Positions 26,876 to 36,251 of a DNA stretch of 64,000 nt are shown one piece after another. The position numbers and the translations under genes were made by a program. The notes beneath the pieces were generated by a model that had not been told where the DNA came from, searched no databases, and saw only the letters and a program-made list of their open reading frames with translations. The DNA is from Maribacter arcticus. GTDB lineage: Bacteria > Bacteroidota > Bacteroidia > Flavobacteriales > Flavobacteriaceae. Each line of letters starts with the position of its first letter. Position 1 is the first letter of the stretch. Where the stretch lies: contig NZ_FUYL01000005.1 in the NCBI RefSeq assembly GCF_900167935.1, forward strand, positions 62,001-126,000, read 5' to 3'.

Positions 26876-28390
26876 TTAAAACTTAAAGCTAAGTCCGCTG
26901 TAAACTCCTATAGAATATGGTAAAAACGTACCGTCAACTTCTGAAAATGTATTCAATTGATATTTGAATATCGGTTCTAAATTGAAATGAACCTTATTTG
27001 ATAATTTATAATTAAATCCAAAACCCATATTTGCACTAAAGTTAAGGTCGTTAATGTTGTTTGCTTCACCGATTTCTGTAGTTAATTCCCCAGCTGTTAA
27101 AGAAACTGCATTATCTATTAAGAATAATGAACTTATACCGCCAATGATATTAACCCCAAATTTTTTATCAATTAGAGCATAGTTCAGTTCAATGGGTAGT
27201 TCAAGATAACCAAATTGTTGTGACATAAAACCATCTCTAGTAGCACTTTTAGCGGTTACATCTAAGGCGGAGTTAGCGGTACTAAAATTTTCTGAAGCTA
27301 CTTTTTTACTTGAAACTGTAAGTGTTTCTGAAGTTGGAGCGTAATCAATTGATGCTAATTTACCATTGGTTGATGTCGCATTAATGGATGATGAAAAGGC
27401 GACATCTTCAGTGTCATATCCATAATCAACCTTATTAAGTCCAGAACGAATGGTAAGCTTTTTAGATACGGCGTACGCGACCGATACCCCATAGCTAAAA
27501 TTGATATTTCCTGATTTGGAGTTAGGGGTAAAAATTGAGTTTACAGGTGATCCTTTTCCATGACCATTAAAATATACAGGAGCAATATTTGGTCCTGCTG
27601 ACCATCTATTACTTGCAACATCTTGTTTTTTCTCTTCTTGATTAGCAATTTCTTCGAAAATCGATTTCTTATCTACCTCATCTATTTTTTCATTTTCATC
27701 GGTAAGCTCAATGATTGCAATTTCAAAATTTTTATCAAAATTTTTATTGGTATTATTATTTTCTAAAGTTGTATTAACAATTTCGTGATTTGAATTGTCT
27801 AAACCTTCTTCAATAAGTGTGGTTTTATTCGTATTCTCATTTTCTAATTTTTGTGCTGAAGTATTTTCTGCAATCAAGATATTAGAATTTAGGGTAGATT
27901 TTGCCTTATTTACTTCGTTTTTCGCTAAAGCACCATTCTTTTTAGACCGATTGGTATTAATATTTTTGTCAGCAAGTTGAATGGTCTCGTTAGAATTTTT
28001 AGATTTCGCCGAACCTTGTATTGTGTCTTCGTAAGCGTCTTTAGATTTTTTTACAGTTTTTTCAACTATTTGATGATCATCAGTAAAAAGCGATTTGATG
28101 GAGGTTTCTTTTTTAGAATTAGGTTGAATCTCTATCTTCTTATTAATTTCTTCTTGACTTTCTACGAGTATCTCGTTCGAAGTTTGGTTCTCTGTAAACG
28201 GATTAAACAAAAGAAGGCCAATAACTAGTGCCGCAGCAATGCTGCCCAGTTTCCACCAAATAGGAATAATTCGTTTTTTTCTCTTTTTTTCCAATGACGT
28301 ATCAATAGCCCTCCAAACTTTATTGTCTGGTGTAGGTTTGAATTCCGAGAGTTTGTCTTGGAAAAGTTCGTCTAATTTCTTTTTCTGCAT
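26876..28390 (-). CDS. Anti-sigma-like membrane protein with a beta-barrel-like C-terminal domain
   Basis: A 504-aa protein with an unusual order: a charged ~45-residue cytoplasmic N-terminus (LDELFQDKLSEFKPTPDNKVW), one membrane helix (about 47-63), an Asn/Lys/Glu-rich low-complexity linker (about 70-260) and a C-terminal domain of alternating strands (about 265-504) ending in SGLSFKF, like an outer-membrane barrel with terminal Phe. It follows the ECF sigma gene by 31 bp. By position and N-terminus it should bind that sigma factor, with the C-terminal domain reaching the outer membrane or acting as a soluble periplasmic sensor. Function is inference. Confidence 0.7.
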   Translation of the reverse strand: MQKKKLDELFQDKLSEFKPTPDNKVWRAIDTSLEKKRKKRIIPIWWKLGSIAAALVIGLLLFNPFTENQTSNEILVESQEEINKKIEIQPNSKKETSIKSLFTDDHQIVEKTVKKSKDAYEDTIQGSAKSKNSNETIQLADKNINTNRSKKNGALAKNEVNKAKSTLNSNILIAENTSAQKLENENTNKTTLIEEGLDNSNHEIVNTTLENNNTNKNFDKNFEIAIIELTDENEKIDEVDKKSIFEEIANQEEKKQDVASNRWSAGPNIAPVYFNGHGKGSPVNSIFTPNSKSGNINFSYGVSVAYAVSKKLTIRSGLNKVDYGYDTEDVAFSSSINATSTNGKLASIDYAPTSETLTVSSKKVASENFSTANSALDVTAKSATRDGFMSQQFGYLELPIELNYALIDKKFGVNIIGGISSLFLIDNAVSLTAGELTTEIGEANNINDLNFSANMGFGFNYKLSNKVHFNLEPIFKYQLNTFSEVDGTFLPYSIGVYSGLSFKF

Positions 28391-28421
28391 CTTTTAAGAT
28401 TTCAGTTTATAATCAATTTGA

Positions 28422-28988
28422 TTATAAAAAATGTGTTGTTATAATTACAAGTATTCCAATAATTGACTGGGTTACTTTAGTTTCTATTTTTTCTTTTAAT
28501 AATGTACGAGCCCGGGCAAGGTTAGATTTCGAAGTACCAATGGAGGTACCTAGCAATTCACTAATTTCTTTATGGGTGTAGCCATCCAAAACATATAAAT
28601 TGAATGTCGCACGGTATTTGTTCGGTAATTCTTGTATGTAGCCTAGCAGTGATTGCAAGCTAATATCACTAAAGGCATTATCTACGGTAATTTCTTCTTC
28701 AATATTATCAGATACTACGTTTAAAAATTCTTCCTTTCTATATTTCTGTAATACCGTATTCACCGTTATTCTTTTCATCCAACCTTCAAAGGACCCTTTG
28801 CCTTGGTATTGACCAATTTTCTCATAAATGATCATAAAACTATCATGAAGGCTATCTTCTGCGTTCGATTTAGAATTAGAATATTTCAGACATATACCAA
28901 ATAGGGTCGTGGCATAGGCTCTGTACAAAAGCTCCTGTGCCTTACGGTCTCCCTTTTTGCAATTATGTATGAGTTCTTCTAGACTCAC
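28422..28988 (-). CDS. ECF RNA polymerase sigma factor
   Basis: A 188-aa sigma-70 family factor of group 4. Region 2 covers about residues 18-85 (ATTLFGICLKYSNSKSNAEDSLHDSFMIIYE; GSFEGWMKRI), region 4 about 118-170 (LPNKYRATFNLYVLDGYTHKEISELLG and the helix-turn-helix SIGTSKSNLARAR). There is an extra hydrophobic tail, VTQSIIGILVIITTHFL, at the very C-terminus, which most ECF factors lack. It lies between a lipoprotein gene and the anti-sigma-like gene, all in one orientation. Confidence 0.92.
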   Translation of the reverse strand: MSLEELIHNCKKGDRKAQELLYRAYATTLFGICLKYSNSKSNAEDSLHDSFMIIYEKIGQYQGKGSFEGWMKRITVNTVLQKYRKEEFLNVVSDNIEEEITVDNAFSDISLQSLLGYIQELPNKYRATFNLYVLDGYTHKEISELLGTSIGTSKSNLARARTLLKEKIETKVTQSIIGILVIITTHFL

Positions 28989-28999
28989 AAATGGTTGGT

Positions 29000-29422
29000 T
29001 TAAGGTTTATTTACTGGTACGATTACTTCTAAATATTGAGCTTCTCCTTCACTATTATCGCCTGTATAAAACTTAAAAGTGTAAGGGTCAGTGTAAATTA
29101 CTTTAAAATTAAATGATGCTGTTAGTTCTATTGACTCTACAGTACAATTATCTGTATCGGTTCTTACTGAACCGATAGCAACAACATTTCTAACCGTTAA
29201 TGAATCTTTAACCACATCAAAACCTTCATAGTTAGTACAACTATCAGGTTTAATATAGTTTACCAAAATCTCATAGGTTTGATTATAATCAAATGACTCT
29301 GGTAATTCTGCGTCAACAATTTCCAATGCTGTAAAATAAAAATTGACGTCATCATCTTCTATTGAGCAACCATTGTTTATGAACGCCATAACAACGGCCA
29401 ACAATATTAACTTTTTTCTCAT
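29000..29422 (-). CDS. Lipoprotein of unknown function in the sigma-factor cluster
   Basis: A 140-aa protein with lipobox NNGC (Cys19). The mature part is Asp/Glu-rich with beta character (YFTALEIVDAELPESFDYNQTYEIL) and has several cysteines that could form disulphides. No family recognised. It lies 11 bp upstream of the ECF sigma gene and may be co-transcribed. Confidence 0.7.
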   Translation of the reverse strand: MRKKLILLAVVMAFINNGCSIEDDDVNFYFTALEIVDAELPESFDYNQTYEILVNYIKPDSCTNYEGFDVVKDSLTVRNVVAIGSVRTDTDNCTVESIELTASFNFKVIYTDPYTFKFYTGDNSEGEAQYLEVIVPVNKP

Positions 29423-29505
29423 TGCACAATAATTTGTTTATAAGATGAAAGTTGGGTGCAATGGTTGCGTAGAAGGCAGCTATGTTTAGCTGAATAAAAT
29501 TGAAT

Positions 29506-30513
29506 TTAAGCTTTCAGCGCATTAATGGCTTCTCGTATTTTACCATCCAATTCTTCGAAAAGTTCTGGATTGTCTAATAAAAGACTCTTAACCGCATCAC
29601 GACCTTGTCCAAGTTTTGTATCTCCGTAACTAAACCAAGAACCACTCTTTTTTACAATTTCGTATTCTACACCTAAATCGATAATCTCACCAACTTTAGA
29701 AATTCCTTCACCGTACATGATGTCAAATTCGGTTGTACGGAATGGTGGGGCAACTTTATTCTTAACCACTTTTACTCGAGTCTTGTTACCTTGAACGTTT
29801 CCGTCTGTATCTTTTATTTGTGTAGATCTTCTGATATCTAAACGAACCGATGCGTAAAATTTAAGTGCATTACCACCAGTTGTTGTTTCTGGATTACCGA
29901 ACATAACACCAATTTTCTCACGCAATTGGTTAATGAAAATAACGGTACAATTAGTTTTACTTATAGATCCGGTAAGTTTTCTTAATGCTTGAGACATTAA
30001 ACGTGCATGAAGACCCATTTTAGAATCTCCCATTTCTCCTTCAATTTCACTTTTCGGAGTTAATGCTGCAACAGAATCAATTACAACAATGTCAATTGCG
30101 CCTGAGCGAATTAAGTTATCAGCAATCTCTAATCCTTGCTCACCATTATCAGGTTGAGATATAATTAAGTTGTCTATGTCTACACCCAATTTTTGAGCAT
30201 AAAAACGGTCAAAAGCATGTTCTGCATCAATAAAAGCTGCTATACCTCCATTTTTTTGTGCTTCTGCAATTGCATGAAGTGTCAATGTGGTTTTACCAGA
30301 AGATTCAGGTCCGTATATTTCTACTACACGACCTCTTGGATAACCACCTACGCCTAATGCAATATCCAATCCTAATGAGCCAGAAGGAATCACTTCCACA
30401 TCTGCAACAACCTTGTCGCCCATTTTCATGACAGCACCCTTACCATAGGTCTTATCCATTTTGTCAAGGGTCAATTGTAATGCTTTTAATTTTGCTTCTT
30501 TTTCGGAACTCAT
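29506..30513 (-). CDS. recA: Recombinase RecA
   Basis: A 335-aa recombinase for homologous recombination and SOS induction. Walker A is GPESSGKT (residues 68-75), Walker [12 protein letters not shown] (about 142-152); loop L2 includes [19 protein letters not shown]. The C-terminus is slightly short and less acidic than in E. coli. It stands alone, divergent from a small + strand transcript. Confidence 0.98.
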   Translation of the reverse strand: MSSEKEAKLKALQLTLDKMDKTYGKGAVMKMGDKVVADVEVIPSGSLGLDIALGVGGYPRGRVVEIYGPESSGKTTLTLHAIAEAQKNGGIAAFIDAEHAFDRFYAQKLGVDIDNLIISQPDNGEQGLEIADNLIRSGAIDIVVIDSVAALTPKSEIEGEMGDSKMGLHARLMSQALRKLTGSISKTNCTVIFINQLREKIGVMFGNPETTTGGNALKFYASVRLDIRRSTQIKDTDGNVQGNKTRVKVVKNKVAPPFRTTEFDIMYGEGISKVGEIIDLGVEYEIVKKSGSWFSYGDTKLGQGRDAVKSLLLDNPELFEELDGKIREAINALKA

Positions 30514-30555
30514 TTTAATTTTTTTGGAAAGCTAAATTACTATTTCTTTTTTGAA

Positions 30556-30744
30556 TTGAATAATATTGAATCGTATTACGCAACCATTTTAAGGAATTAC
30601 TATCTTATAAAAAATAGAAGTTGTTTAATTGTGTATACTTCGTTGTTATTAGTGACAACGAACATTGGTGGCTATTTCCCTTTCTGTGTTCTGAAAGAAT
30701 GTTATGAAAAAGAAAAGAATGGAATAGTCGATAAAGAGTCTTGA
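30556..30744 (+). CDS. Possible 62-aa small protein beside recA
   Basis: An open frame from TTG 30556 to TGA 30744, with a hydrophobic patch (LIVYTSLLLVTTNIGGYFPF) and two cysteines. Its stop codon lies in the stem of a strong + strand terminator (30733-30764). No other + strand gene could use that terminator, so some transcript ends here. The ORF has no good ribosome site or family match; the product could equally be a small RNA. Confidence 0.3.
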   Translation: MNNIESYYATILRNYYLIKNRSCLIVYTSLLLVTTNIGGYFPFCVLKECYEKEKNGIVDKES

Positions 30745-30764
30745 TTTTTCAAGACTCTTTTTTT
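30733..30764 (+). terminator. Strong intrinsic terminator between recA and trhO
   Basis: AAAGAGTCTTGA / TCAAGACTCTTT, a perfect 12-bp stem with TTTT loop, followed by T-rich sequence on the + strand only. Confidence 0.85.
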
Positions 30765-30817
30765 ATTTTAAAGCGGCTAAGCATAGCGCAATAGGCGTAA
30801 CTTTTCTATTTTATTAT

Positions 30818-30825
30818 TACTTTTG
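30818..30825 (+). promoter_or_regulatory. -7 box of trhO
   Basis: TACTTTTG, an exact -7 match, lies 41 nt before the trhO ATG. A weak CTTTT near 30800 could be part of the -33 region. Confidence 0.5.
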
Positions 30826-30866
30826 CTTTTTAAAATTTTTCTATAACTTAAAACTATTGGTATAGC

Positions 30867-31898
30867 ATGCAACTGTACAATACACTAAGTGCAATAGAAA
30901 GGTCAGCTTTAATTGAAGAAGCAGGTAAGGAGCGTCTTACTATATCTTTCTATACCTATGCACACATCGGTAATACCGATTTATTCAGAAATCATTTATT
31001 TATACATTGGAATGAGATGGATGTTCTTGGCCGAATTTATGTCGCTCAAGAAGGTATAAACGCTCAATTATCGGTTCCTGCCGAAAATTTTAACATTTTT
31101 AAAGAACATTTAGATAGCATTTCATTTCTAGAAAACGTTCGTCTCAATATTGCAATCGAGCAAGACAATCTATCATTTTTAAAACTTAAGGTAAAAGTTC
31201 GAAATAAGATTGTGGCAGACGGTCTTAATGACCACAGTTTTGATGTTACCAATAAAGGTATTCATGTAGATGCAGAAAGATTCAATGAGCTTATTGAAGA
31301 CCCAGATACTGTTTTGGTCGATATGAGAAACCATTACGAAAGTGAAATCGGTCATTTCAAAAATGCAGTAACACCAGATGTAGATACATTTCGTGATTCG
31401 CTAGATATTATTGAACGTGATTTGGCTGATCACAAGAAAGATAAGAAACTGGTCATGTATTGTACAGGCGGTATCCGTTGTGAAAAAGCAAGTGCTTATT
31501 ACAAGCATAAAGGTTTCGAACAGGTGTATCAGCTAGAAGGTGGTATTATTGAATATACAAGACAGGTTGAAAACAAAAATCTAGAAAATAAGTTTAGAGG
31601 GAAGAATTTTGTATTTGACCATAGAAGGGGGGAACGAATAAGTAATGATGTTATATCAAATTGTCACCAATGTGGAGAACCTTGTGATGAACACGTCAAT
31701 TGCGCCAATGAAGCATGTCATTTATTATTTATTCAGTGTACATCTTGTGCTGAAAAAATGAACGATTGCTGTTCTGATGCTTGTAAAGAGGTTCATGAAT
31801 TACCTTTTGAAGAGCAAAAGGCACTAAGAAAAGGCAAAGTAGTCAGTAATAAAATTTTTAAGAAAGGCCGCTCTGAGGTTTTGAAGTTTAAAAAATAA
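30867..31898 (+). CDS. trhO: tRNA uridine(34) hydroxylase, rhodanese family
   Basis: A 343-aa protein of the YceA/TrhO family, which hydroxylates U34 of certain tRNAs. An N-terminal ferredoxin-like domain (about 25-120) precedes a rhodanese domain (about 135-230) with the active-site loop YCTGGIRCEKA. A C-terminal cysteine-rich domain (CHQCGEPCDEH, CANEACH, CTSCAEKMNDCC) probably binds zinc. Full family length. Monocistronic: own promoter and a terminator 28 nt after the stop. Confidence 0.93.
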   Translation: MQLYNTLSAIERSALIEEAGKERLTISFYTYAHIGNTDLFRNHLFIHWNEMDVLGRIYVAQEGINAQLSVPAENFNIFKEHLDSISFLENVRLNIAIEQDNLSFLKLKVKVRNKIVADGLNDHSFDVTNKGIHVDAERFNELIEDPDTVLVDMRNHYESEIGHFKNAVTPDVDTFRDSLDIIERDLADHKKDKKLVMYCTGGIRCEKASAYYKHKGFEQVYQLEGGIIEYTRQVENKNLENKFRGKNFVFDHRRGERISNDVISNCHQCGEPCDEHVNCANEACHLLFIQCTSCAEKMNDCCSDACKEVHELPFEEQKALRKGKVVSNKIFKKGRSEVLKFKK

Positions 31899-31926
31899 CG
31901 TAGTTTTTAAAGTTTGGACTAAGGGA

Positions 31927-31973
31927 AGACTAAAATCTAGCTGTAAATAATCCTAGATTTTAGTCTGTTTTGA
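31927..31973 (+). terminator. Terminator after trhO
   Basis: AGACTAAAATCTAG (31927-31940) and CTAGATTTTAGTCT (31953-31966) form a perfect 14-bp stem with a 12-nt loop, followed by GTTTTGATTT. The rest of the 240-nt gap before ricT holds only a TATCTTTA -7-like box (32064-32071). Confidence 0.75.
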
Positions 31974-32138
31974 TTTCATAGGATGCAGATTATTGACTAC
32001 GGGTTATTGAATGCTGAATATCGATACTGCCAACTTACCTTTTATTTCACATTAAAAAAACAGTATCTTTACCTATAAGTTTTTTATGAACCTTTTTTGG
32101 TGAATCTTCAAAAATTCGACCAAATCAATATATATAAT

Positions 32139-33320
32139 ATGGGTTGTAGTAGTTGTTCTACCGGTAAGGATGGACAACCAAAGGGATGCAAGAATAACGG
32201 TACTTGCGGTACAGATGGTTGCAATAAATTAACAGTTTTTGATTGGCTTTCCAACATGTCGCTCCCAAATGGGGAACGGCCATTCGATTATGTTGAAGTA
32301 CGATTTAAAAACAGTAGAAAAGAGTTTTTTCAAAACACAGAGAATCTTTCACTTTCCATTGGCGATATAGTTGCCACTCAGGCACTAGCTGGTCATGATA
32401 TAGGTATGGTTACTCTAACGGGTGAGTTGGTACGTGTTCAAATGAAGCGCAAAAAGGAAGCGATTAATGCGTCAGATGCGCCAAAGGTATATCGAAAAGC
32501 CAGTCAAAAAGATATTGATATATGGCAGAAATGCCGAGATAGGGAAGATGAAATTAAAAAACGTGCACGTGAAATTGCTATTATTCTGAAACTTCAAATG
32601 AAGATTTCTGATGTTGAATTTCAAGGTGATGGTTCTAAAGCAACCTTTTATTATACTGCAGATGAACGTGTAGATTTTAGACAGTTAATAAAAGATATGG
32701 CTAAGGCATTTGGTATTCGTATCGAAATGCGTCAAATAGGGTATCGTCAAGAAGCACAACGATTGGGCGGTATTGGCTCGTGTGGTAGAGAACTATGTTG
32801 TTCAACTTGGCTTACAGATTTTAGATCGGTAAGTACTTCTGCAGCACGTTACCAACAATTGTCTTTGAATCCTCAAAAACTGGCAGGACAGTGCGGTAAA
32901 TTAAAGTGCTGTTTAAATTATGAACTAGATGTTTATTTAGATGCCTTAAAAGACTTTCCTGCGCAAGACACCAAATTATTTACAGATAAGGGTTTAGCCT
33001 TTTGTCAAAAAACCGATATTTTTAAAGAAATGCTTTGGTTCTCTTACAAAGAAGATCCAGGTAACTGGCATGTTCTTTCAAAAGATCAGGTAAATGAGAT
33101 TTTAGAGAAAAATAAAAATAAAGAGAAAGTCGCAAGCTTAGAAATGTATGCGATTGAAATTGAAGTAGAAGAAAAAGTAGTTTTTGAGAATGTAGTTGGT
33201 CAAGATAGTCTTACTCGTTTCGACAGACCTAAAGGTGGTGGAAACAAGAATAAAAATAGAAATCGAAACCAAAATAAGAACAAGAACAGAAATCGAAAAA
33301 GAAATCAAAATAATGCGTAG
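32139..33320 (+). CDS. RicT/YaaT-like PSP1 domain protein
   Basis: A 393-aa protein. ATG 32139 gives the cysteine-rich start MGCSSCSTGKDGQPKGC; a longer TTG reading adds 14 weak residues. The PSP1 domain spans about residues 95-260 and contains GGIGSCGRELCCSTWL and KLAGQCGKLKCCLNYE. In Bacillus, RicT (YaaT) joins an Fe-S complex that affects RNA maturation and development; the RicA/RicF partners are not here. A basic Asn/Arg/Lys repeat tail (about 365-393) suggests RNA binding. Its stop overlaps gldH by 8 bp. Confidence 0.88.
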   Translation: MGCSSCSTGKDGQPKGCKNNGTCGTDGCNKLTVFDWLSNMSLPNGERPFDYVEVRFKNSRKEFFQNTENLSLSIGDIVATQALAGHDIGMVTLTGELVRVQMKRKKEAINASDAPKVYRKASQKDIDIWQKCRDREDEIKKRAREIAIILKLQMKISDVEFQGDGSKATFYYTADERVDFRQLIKDMAKAFGIRIEMRQIGYRQEAQRLGGIGSCGRELCCSTWLTDFRSVSTSAARYQQLSLNPQKLAGQCGKLKCCLNYELDVYLDALKDFPAQDTKLFTDKGLAFCQKTDIFKEMLWFSYKEDPGNWHVLSKDQVNEILEKNKNKEKVASLEMYAIEIEVEEKVVFENVVGQDSLTRFDRPKGGGNKNKNRNRNQNKNKNRNRKRNQNNA

Positions 33321-33798
33321 TATATCATGTTGTTTCTTAGCAGTTATGCTTTTTGCTTCCTGTAATACAAATATTATTAAATCAGAATACCGTTCAATAA
33401 AAGATGGTGTTTGGAATAAAGATAACGTGCTTGAGTTTTCCTTATCCAAAATGGATACTCTAGATAGGCATGATATATTTATTAATATTAGGAATGACAA
33501 CACATTTCCATATAGTAATTTATTTATAATCGCATCTCTAACAACACCTCAAGGTGAAGTAACAAAGGACACATTAGAATATGAAATGTCTTTACCAGAT
33601 GGTACTTGGCTTGGAAAAGGGAGTGGTAGTATTAAGGAAAACAAATTATGGTATAAGGAAAACATCGTTTTTTCGTCTTCTGGCGTATATACTATTGAGG
33701 TTTCACAAGCGATGCGCAAAAACGGAAATATTTCTGGAATTATTGGTCTAGAAGGTATTACCGATGTAGGTATTGAAGTAATTAAAAGTAACCCGTAA
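33313..33798 (+). CDS. gldH: Gliding motility lipoprotein GldH
   Basis: A 161-aa lipoprotein with lipobox LFASC (Cys16). ATG 33313 is chosen because it alone yields a signal peptide; earlier in-frame residues come from the ricT tail. The body (FSLSKMDTLDRHDIFINIRNDNTFPYSNLF; LPDGTWLGKGSGSIKENKLWYK) matches GldH, a protein needed for gliding in F. johnsoniae. The order ricT - gldH - PBP1A is recalled as conserved in Flavobacteriia. Confidence 0.9.
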   Translation: MRSISCCFLAVMLFASCNTNIIKSEYRSIKDGVWNKDNVLEFSLSKMDTLDRHDIFINIRNDNTFPYSNLFIIASLTTPQGEVTKDTLEYEMSLPDGTWLGKGSGSIKENKLWYKENIVFSSSGVYTIEVSQAMRKNGNISGIIGLEGITDVGIEVIKSNP

Positions 33799-33801
33799 AT
33801 T

Positions 33802-36147
33802 ATGGCAAAAGCGGAAAAGAAAAGTACAACCAACAGTTTCTCTAAATTCATAAAGTGGTTTTGGATTTTATTCTTGTCAGGCATTGCTTTTGTGGCTTTG
33901 ATATTTTTATCTGCCTCTTGGGGACTGTTTGGGGAACTTCCTCCTTATGAATATTTAGAAAATCCACAAACCAATTTAGCATCTCAAATTATTTCTTCTG
34001 ATGGTAATTTATTGGGTAAGTTTTATTTGGATGATAACCGTACCGATATAAAATTTGATGATTTACCAGAAAATTTAGTGAATACACTAATTGCTAGTGA
34101 AGATATTCGTTTTATGGATCATTCTGGTATTGATGCTAGAGGAACACTAAGAGCATTTGCTTATTTAGGAAGCAAGGGTGGTGCAAGTACCATATCTCAG
34201 CAATTGGCGCGACAATTATTTGTAGGCGTTCGTTCTCGAAGCAAGTTTGATGCTATTAAACAAAAATTAAAGGAATGGGTATTGGCTATACGATTAGAAC
34301 GTAGCTATACCAAAGAAGAAATCATAAGTATGTATTTGAATATATATGATTTTGGAAATAATGCTGATGGTATACGCTCTGCTGCGCGTATTTATTTTGG
34401 TAAAGAACCAATAGATTTAAAAGTTGAAGAATCAGCTATGCTAGTTGGTATGCTACAGAACTCTTCATTGTTCAACCCATTAAGACGAGAAGAACTTACG
34501 CTTAACAAAAGAAATGTTGTTTTGGCCCAAATGGCTAAATACGATTATATCACTGAAGCGGTAAAAGATTCTCTTCAGGCTATGAAAATGGATATTAATT
34601 ATAATCCGGAAAGCCATAGAGAAGGTTTAGCTACCTATTTTAGAATGTACTTGCATCGCTTTATGAAAGATTGGATTGATAAAAATCCTAAGCCTGCTAT
34701 GGAGGGTGATCGTGACCGTTATAACTTGTATTTAGATGGACTGAAAATTTACACGACCATTGATTCTAAAATGCAAGCGAATGCAGAGGAGTCGGTTAAT
34801 GAACACATGACGAAGTTGCAAGCGGAATTTTTTCATCAAAACACACCAGATAGAAATCCAACAGCTCCGTTTTTAGATTTAACTCCAGAGGAGACGAATG
34901 GCATTATGGAACGCGCTATAAAAACATCAGAAAGATGGCGTATCATGAAGGATCAGGGTAAATCTGAAAAAGAGATTCGAGAATCATTTACCAAAAAGAC
35001 TGAAATGACGGTTTTTGATTGGAAGAGCGCGACCAAGGAAAAGGATACAATTTTAACGCCAATGGATTCCATTCGGTATTATAAAGCCTTTTTAAGAACA
35101 GCCATGATGTCGATGGAGCCACAAACTGGTCATGTTAAGGCATGGGTTGGGGGCATCAATTATAAGCATTTCCAATATGATAATGTAATACAAGGAGCAA
35201 GACAAGCAGGTTCTACTTTTAAGCCTTTTGTTTATGCTGCGGCGATTGACCAATTGCGATTATCGCCTTGTGAAACACGGCCGGACACTCAATATTGCAT
35301 TGAAGCAGGTAAACATGGAAATATGGAGCCATGGTGTCCTAGAAATTCTGATTTAAAATATTCTGGAAGCAGTTATACTTTAAAAAGAGCTTTGGCGAAT
35401 TCAGTAAATACAGTTACAGCTCAATTGATAGATGAGGTGGGTCCAAAATCGGTGGTAAGTATGGTTCGTAACTTAGGGCTTACTGGTGATATTCTTGAGG
35501 TGCCTGCCATTGCTTTGGGTACCTTAGATGTAAACGTGTATGAAATGGTAGGTGCTTATGGGGCCTTTGCCAATCAAGGGGTATATGTAAAACCTGTTAT
35601 GGTGACTCGAATTGAGAATAAAGATGGTACTGTTCTTTATGAATATGTGCCTGAGACTAAAGATGTACTGAGTAAAGATGTTTCTTATGCTATTGTTGAT
35701 TTATTGAAAGGTGTTACCCAGGGTGGTTCAGGTACTCGTTTACGTACAACAGGTGCTAATAAATATAGAAATGAATATGATGAAATCATTACCGGGTACC
35801 CATATGAATTAACTAATCCTATAGCTGGTAAGACGGGTACAACCCAGAATAATAGTGATGGATGGTTTATGGGTATGGTTCCGAATTTAGTAACTGGCGT
35901 TTGGGTTGGTGGTGAAGAAAGAGCAGTTCATTTTAAAACTATTACTTATGGGCAAGGAGCTTCTATGGCATTACCTATTTGGGGTCTTTACATGACTAAA
36001 AATTATGCTGATCCTGAACTTGGTATTTCAAAAGAGGACTTTGAAAAACCTGAGAATATGTCAATCGAAATAGATTGTGATAAATTCGCTTCAGATATCA
36101 AAGAAGATAAGGATATTGAAGATGATTTAGATGATTTGGATTTTTAA
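33802..36147 (+). CDS. Class A penicillin-binding protein 1A
   Basis: A 781-aa bifunctional peptidoglycan synthase: membrane anchor (about 16-38), GT51 glycosyltransferase domain (about 60-240; EDIRFMDHSGID and STISQQLARQL motifs) and a transpeptidase domain (about 430-740) with SxxK in GSTFKP, SxN in ANSVNT and KTGTT. It polymerises and cross-links murein on the periplasmic side. It begins 3 nt after gldH and ends with an acidic tail (DIEDDLDDLDF). Confidence 0.95.
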   Translation: MAKAEKKSTTNSFSKFIKWFWILFLSGIAFVALIFLSASWGLFGELPPYEYLENPQTNLASQIISSDGNLLGKFYLDDNRTDIKFDDLPENLVNTLIASEDIRFMDHSGIDARGTLRAFAYLGSKGGASTISQQLARQLFVGVRSRSKFDAIKQKLKEWVLAIRLERSYTKEEIISMYLNIYDFGNNADGIRSAARIYFGKEPIDLKVEESAMLVGMLQNSSLFNPLRREELTLNKRNVVLAQMAKYDYITEAVKDSLQAMKMDINYNPESHREGLATYFRMYLHRFMKDWIDKNPKPAMEGDRDRYNLYLDGLKIYTTIDSKMQANAEESVNEHMTKLQAEFFHQNTPDRNPTAPFLDLTPEETNGIMERAIKTSERWRIMKDQGKSEKEIRESFTKKTEMTVFDWKSATKEKDTILTPMDSIRYYKAFLRTAMMSMEPQTGHVKAWVGGINYKHFQYDNVIQGARQAGSTFKPFVYAAAIDQLRLSPCETRPDTQYCIEAGKHGNMEPWCPRNSDLKYSGSSYTLKRALANSVNTVTAQLIDEVGPKSVVSMVRNLGLTGDILEVPAIALGTLDVNVYEMVGAYGAFANQGVYVKPVMVTRIENKDGTVLYEYVPETKDVLSKDVSYAIVDLLKGVTQGGSGTRLRTTGANKYRNEYDEIITGYPYELTNPIAGKTGTTQNNSDGWFMGMVPNLVTGVWVGGEERAVHFKTITYGQGASMALPIWGLYMTKNYADPELGISKEDFEKPENMSIEIDCDKFASDIKEDKDIEDDLDDLDF

Positions 36148-36166
36148 TCTACATTCTTAAGTAAAT

Positions 36167-36200
36167 AAAAAAGGTCTTGGTTTATGCCAAGACCTTTTTT
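36167..36200 (+). terminator. Terminator after PBP1A
   Basis: A6-GGTCTTGG / CCAAGACC-T6, a perfect 14-bp stem with 6-nt loop. Confidence 0.88.
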
Positions 36201-36251
36201 ATTTAATCCATTTAATTTCGGTATTTTAGTAACAAGATAATTTAATAAGAA

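Noticed and set aside
33138-33503. A 121-aa minus-strand open frame opposite ricT/gldH
   Set aside because: It arises from the antisense of the Lys/Asn/Arg repeat codons and is a shadow of two well-supported genes.
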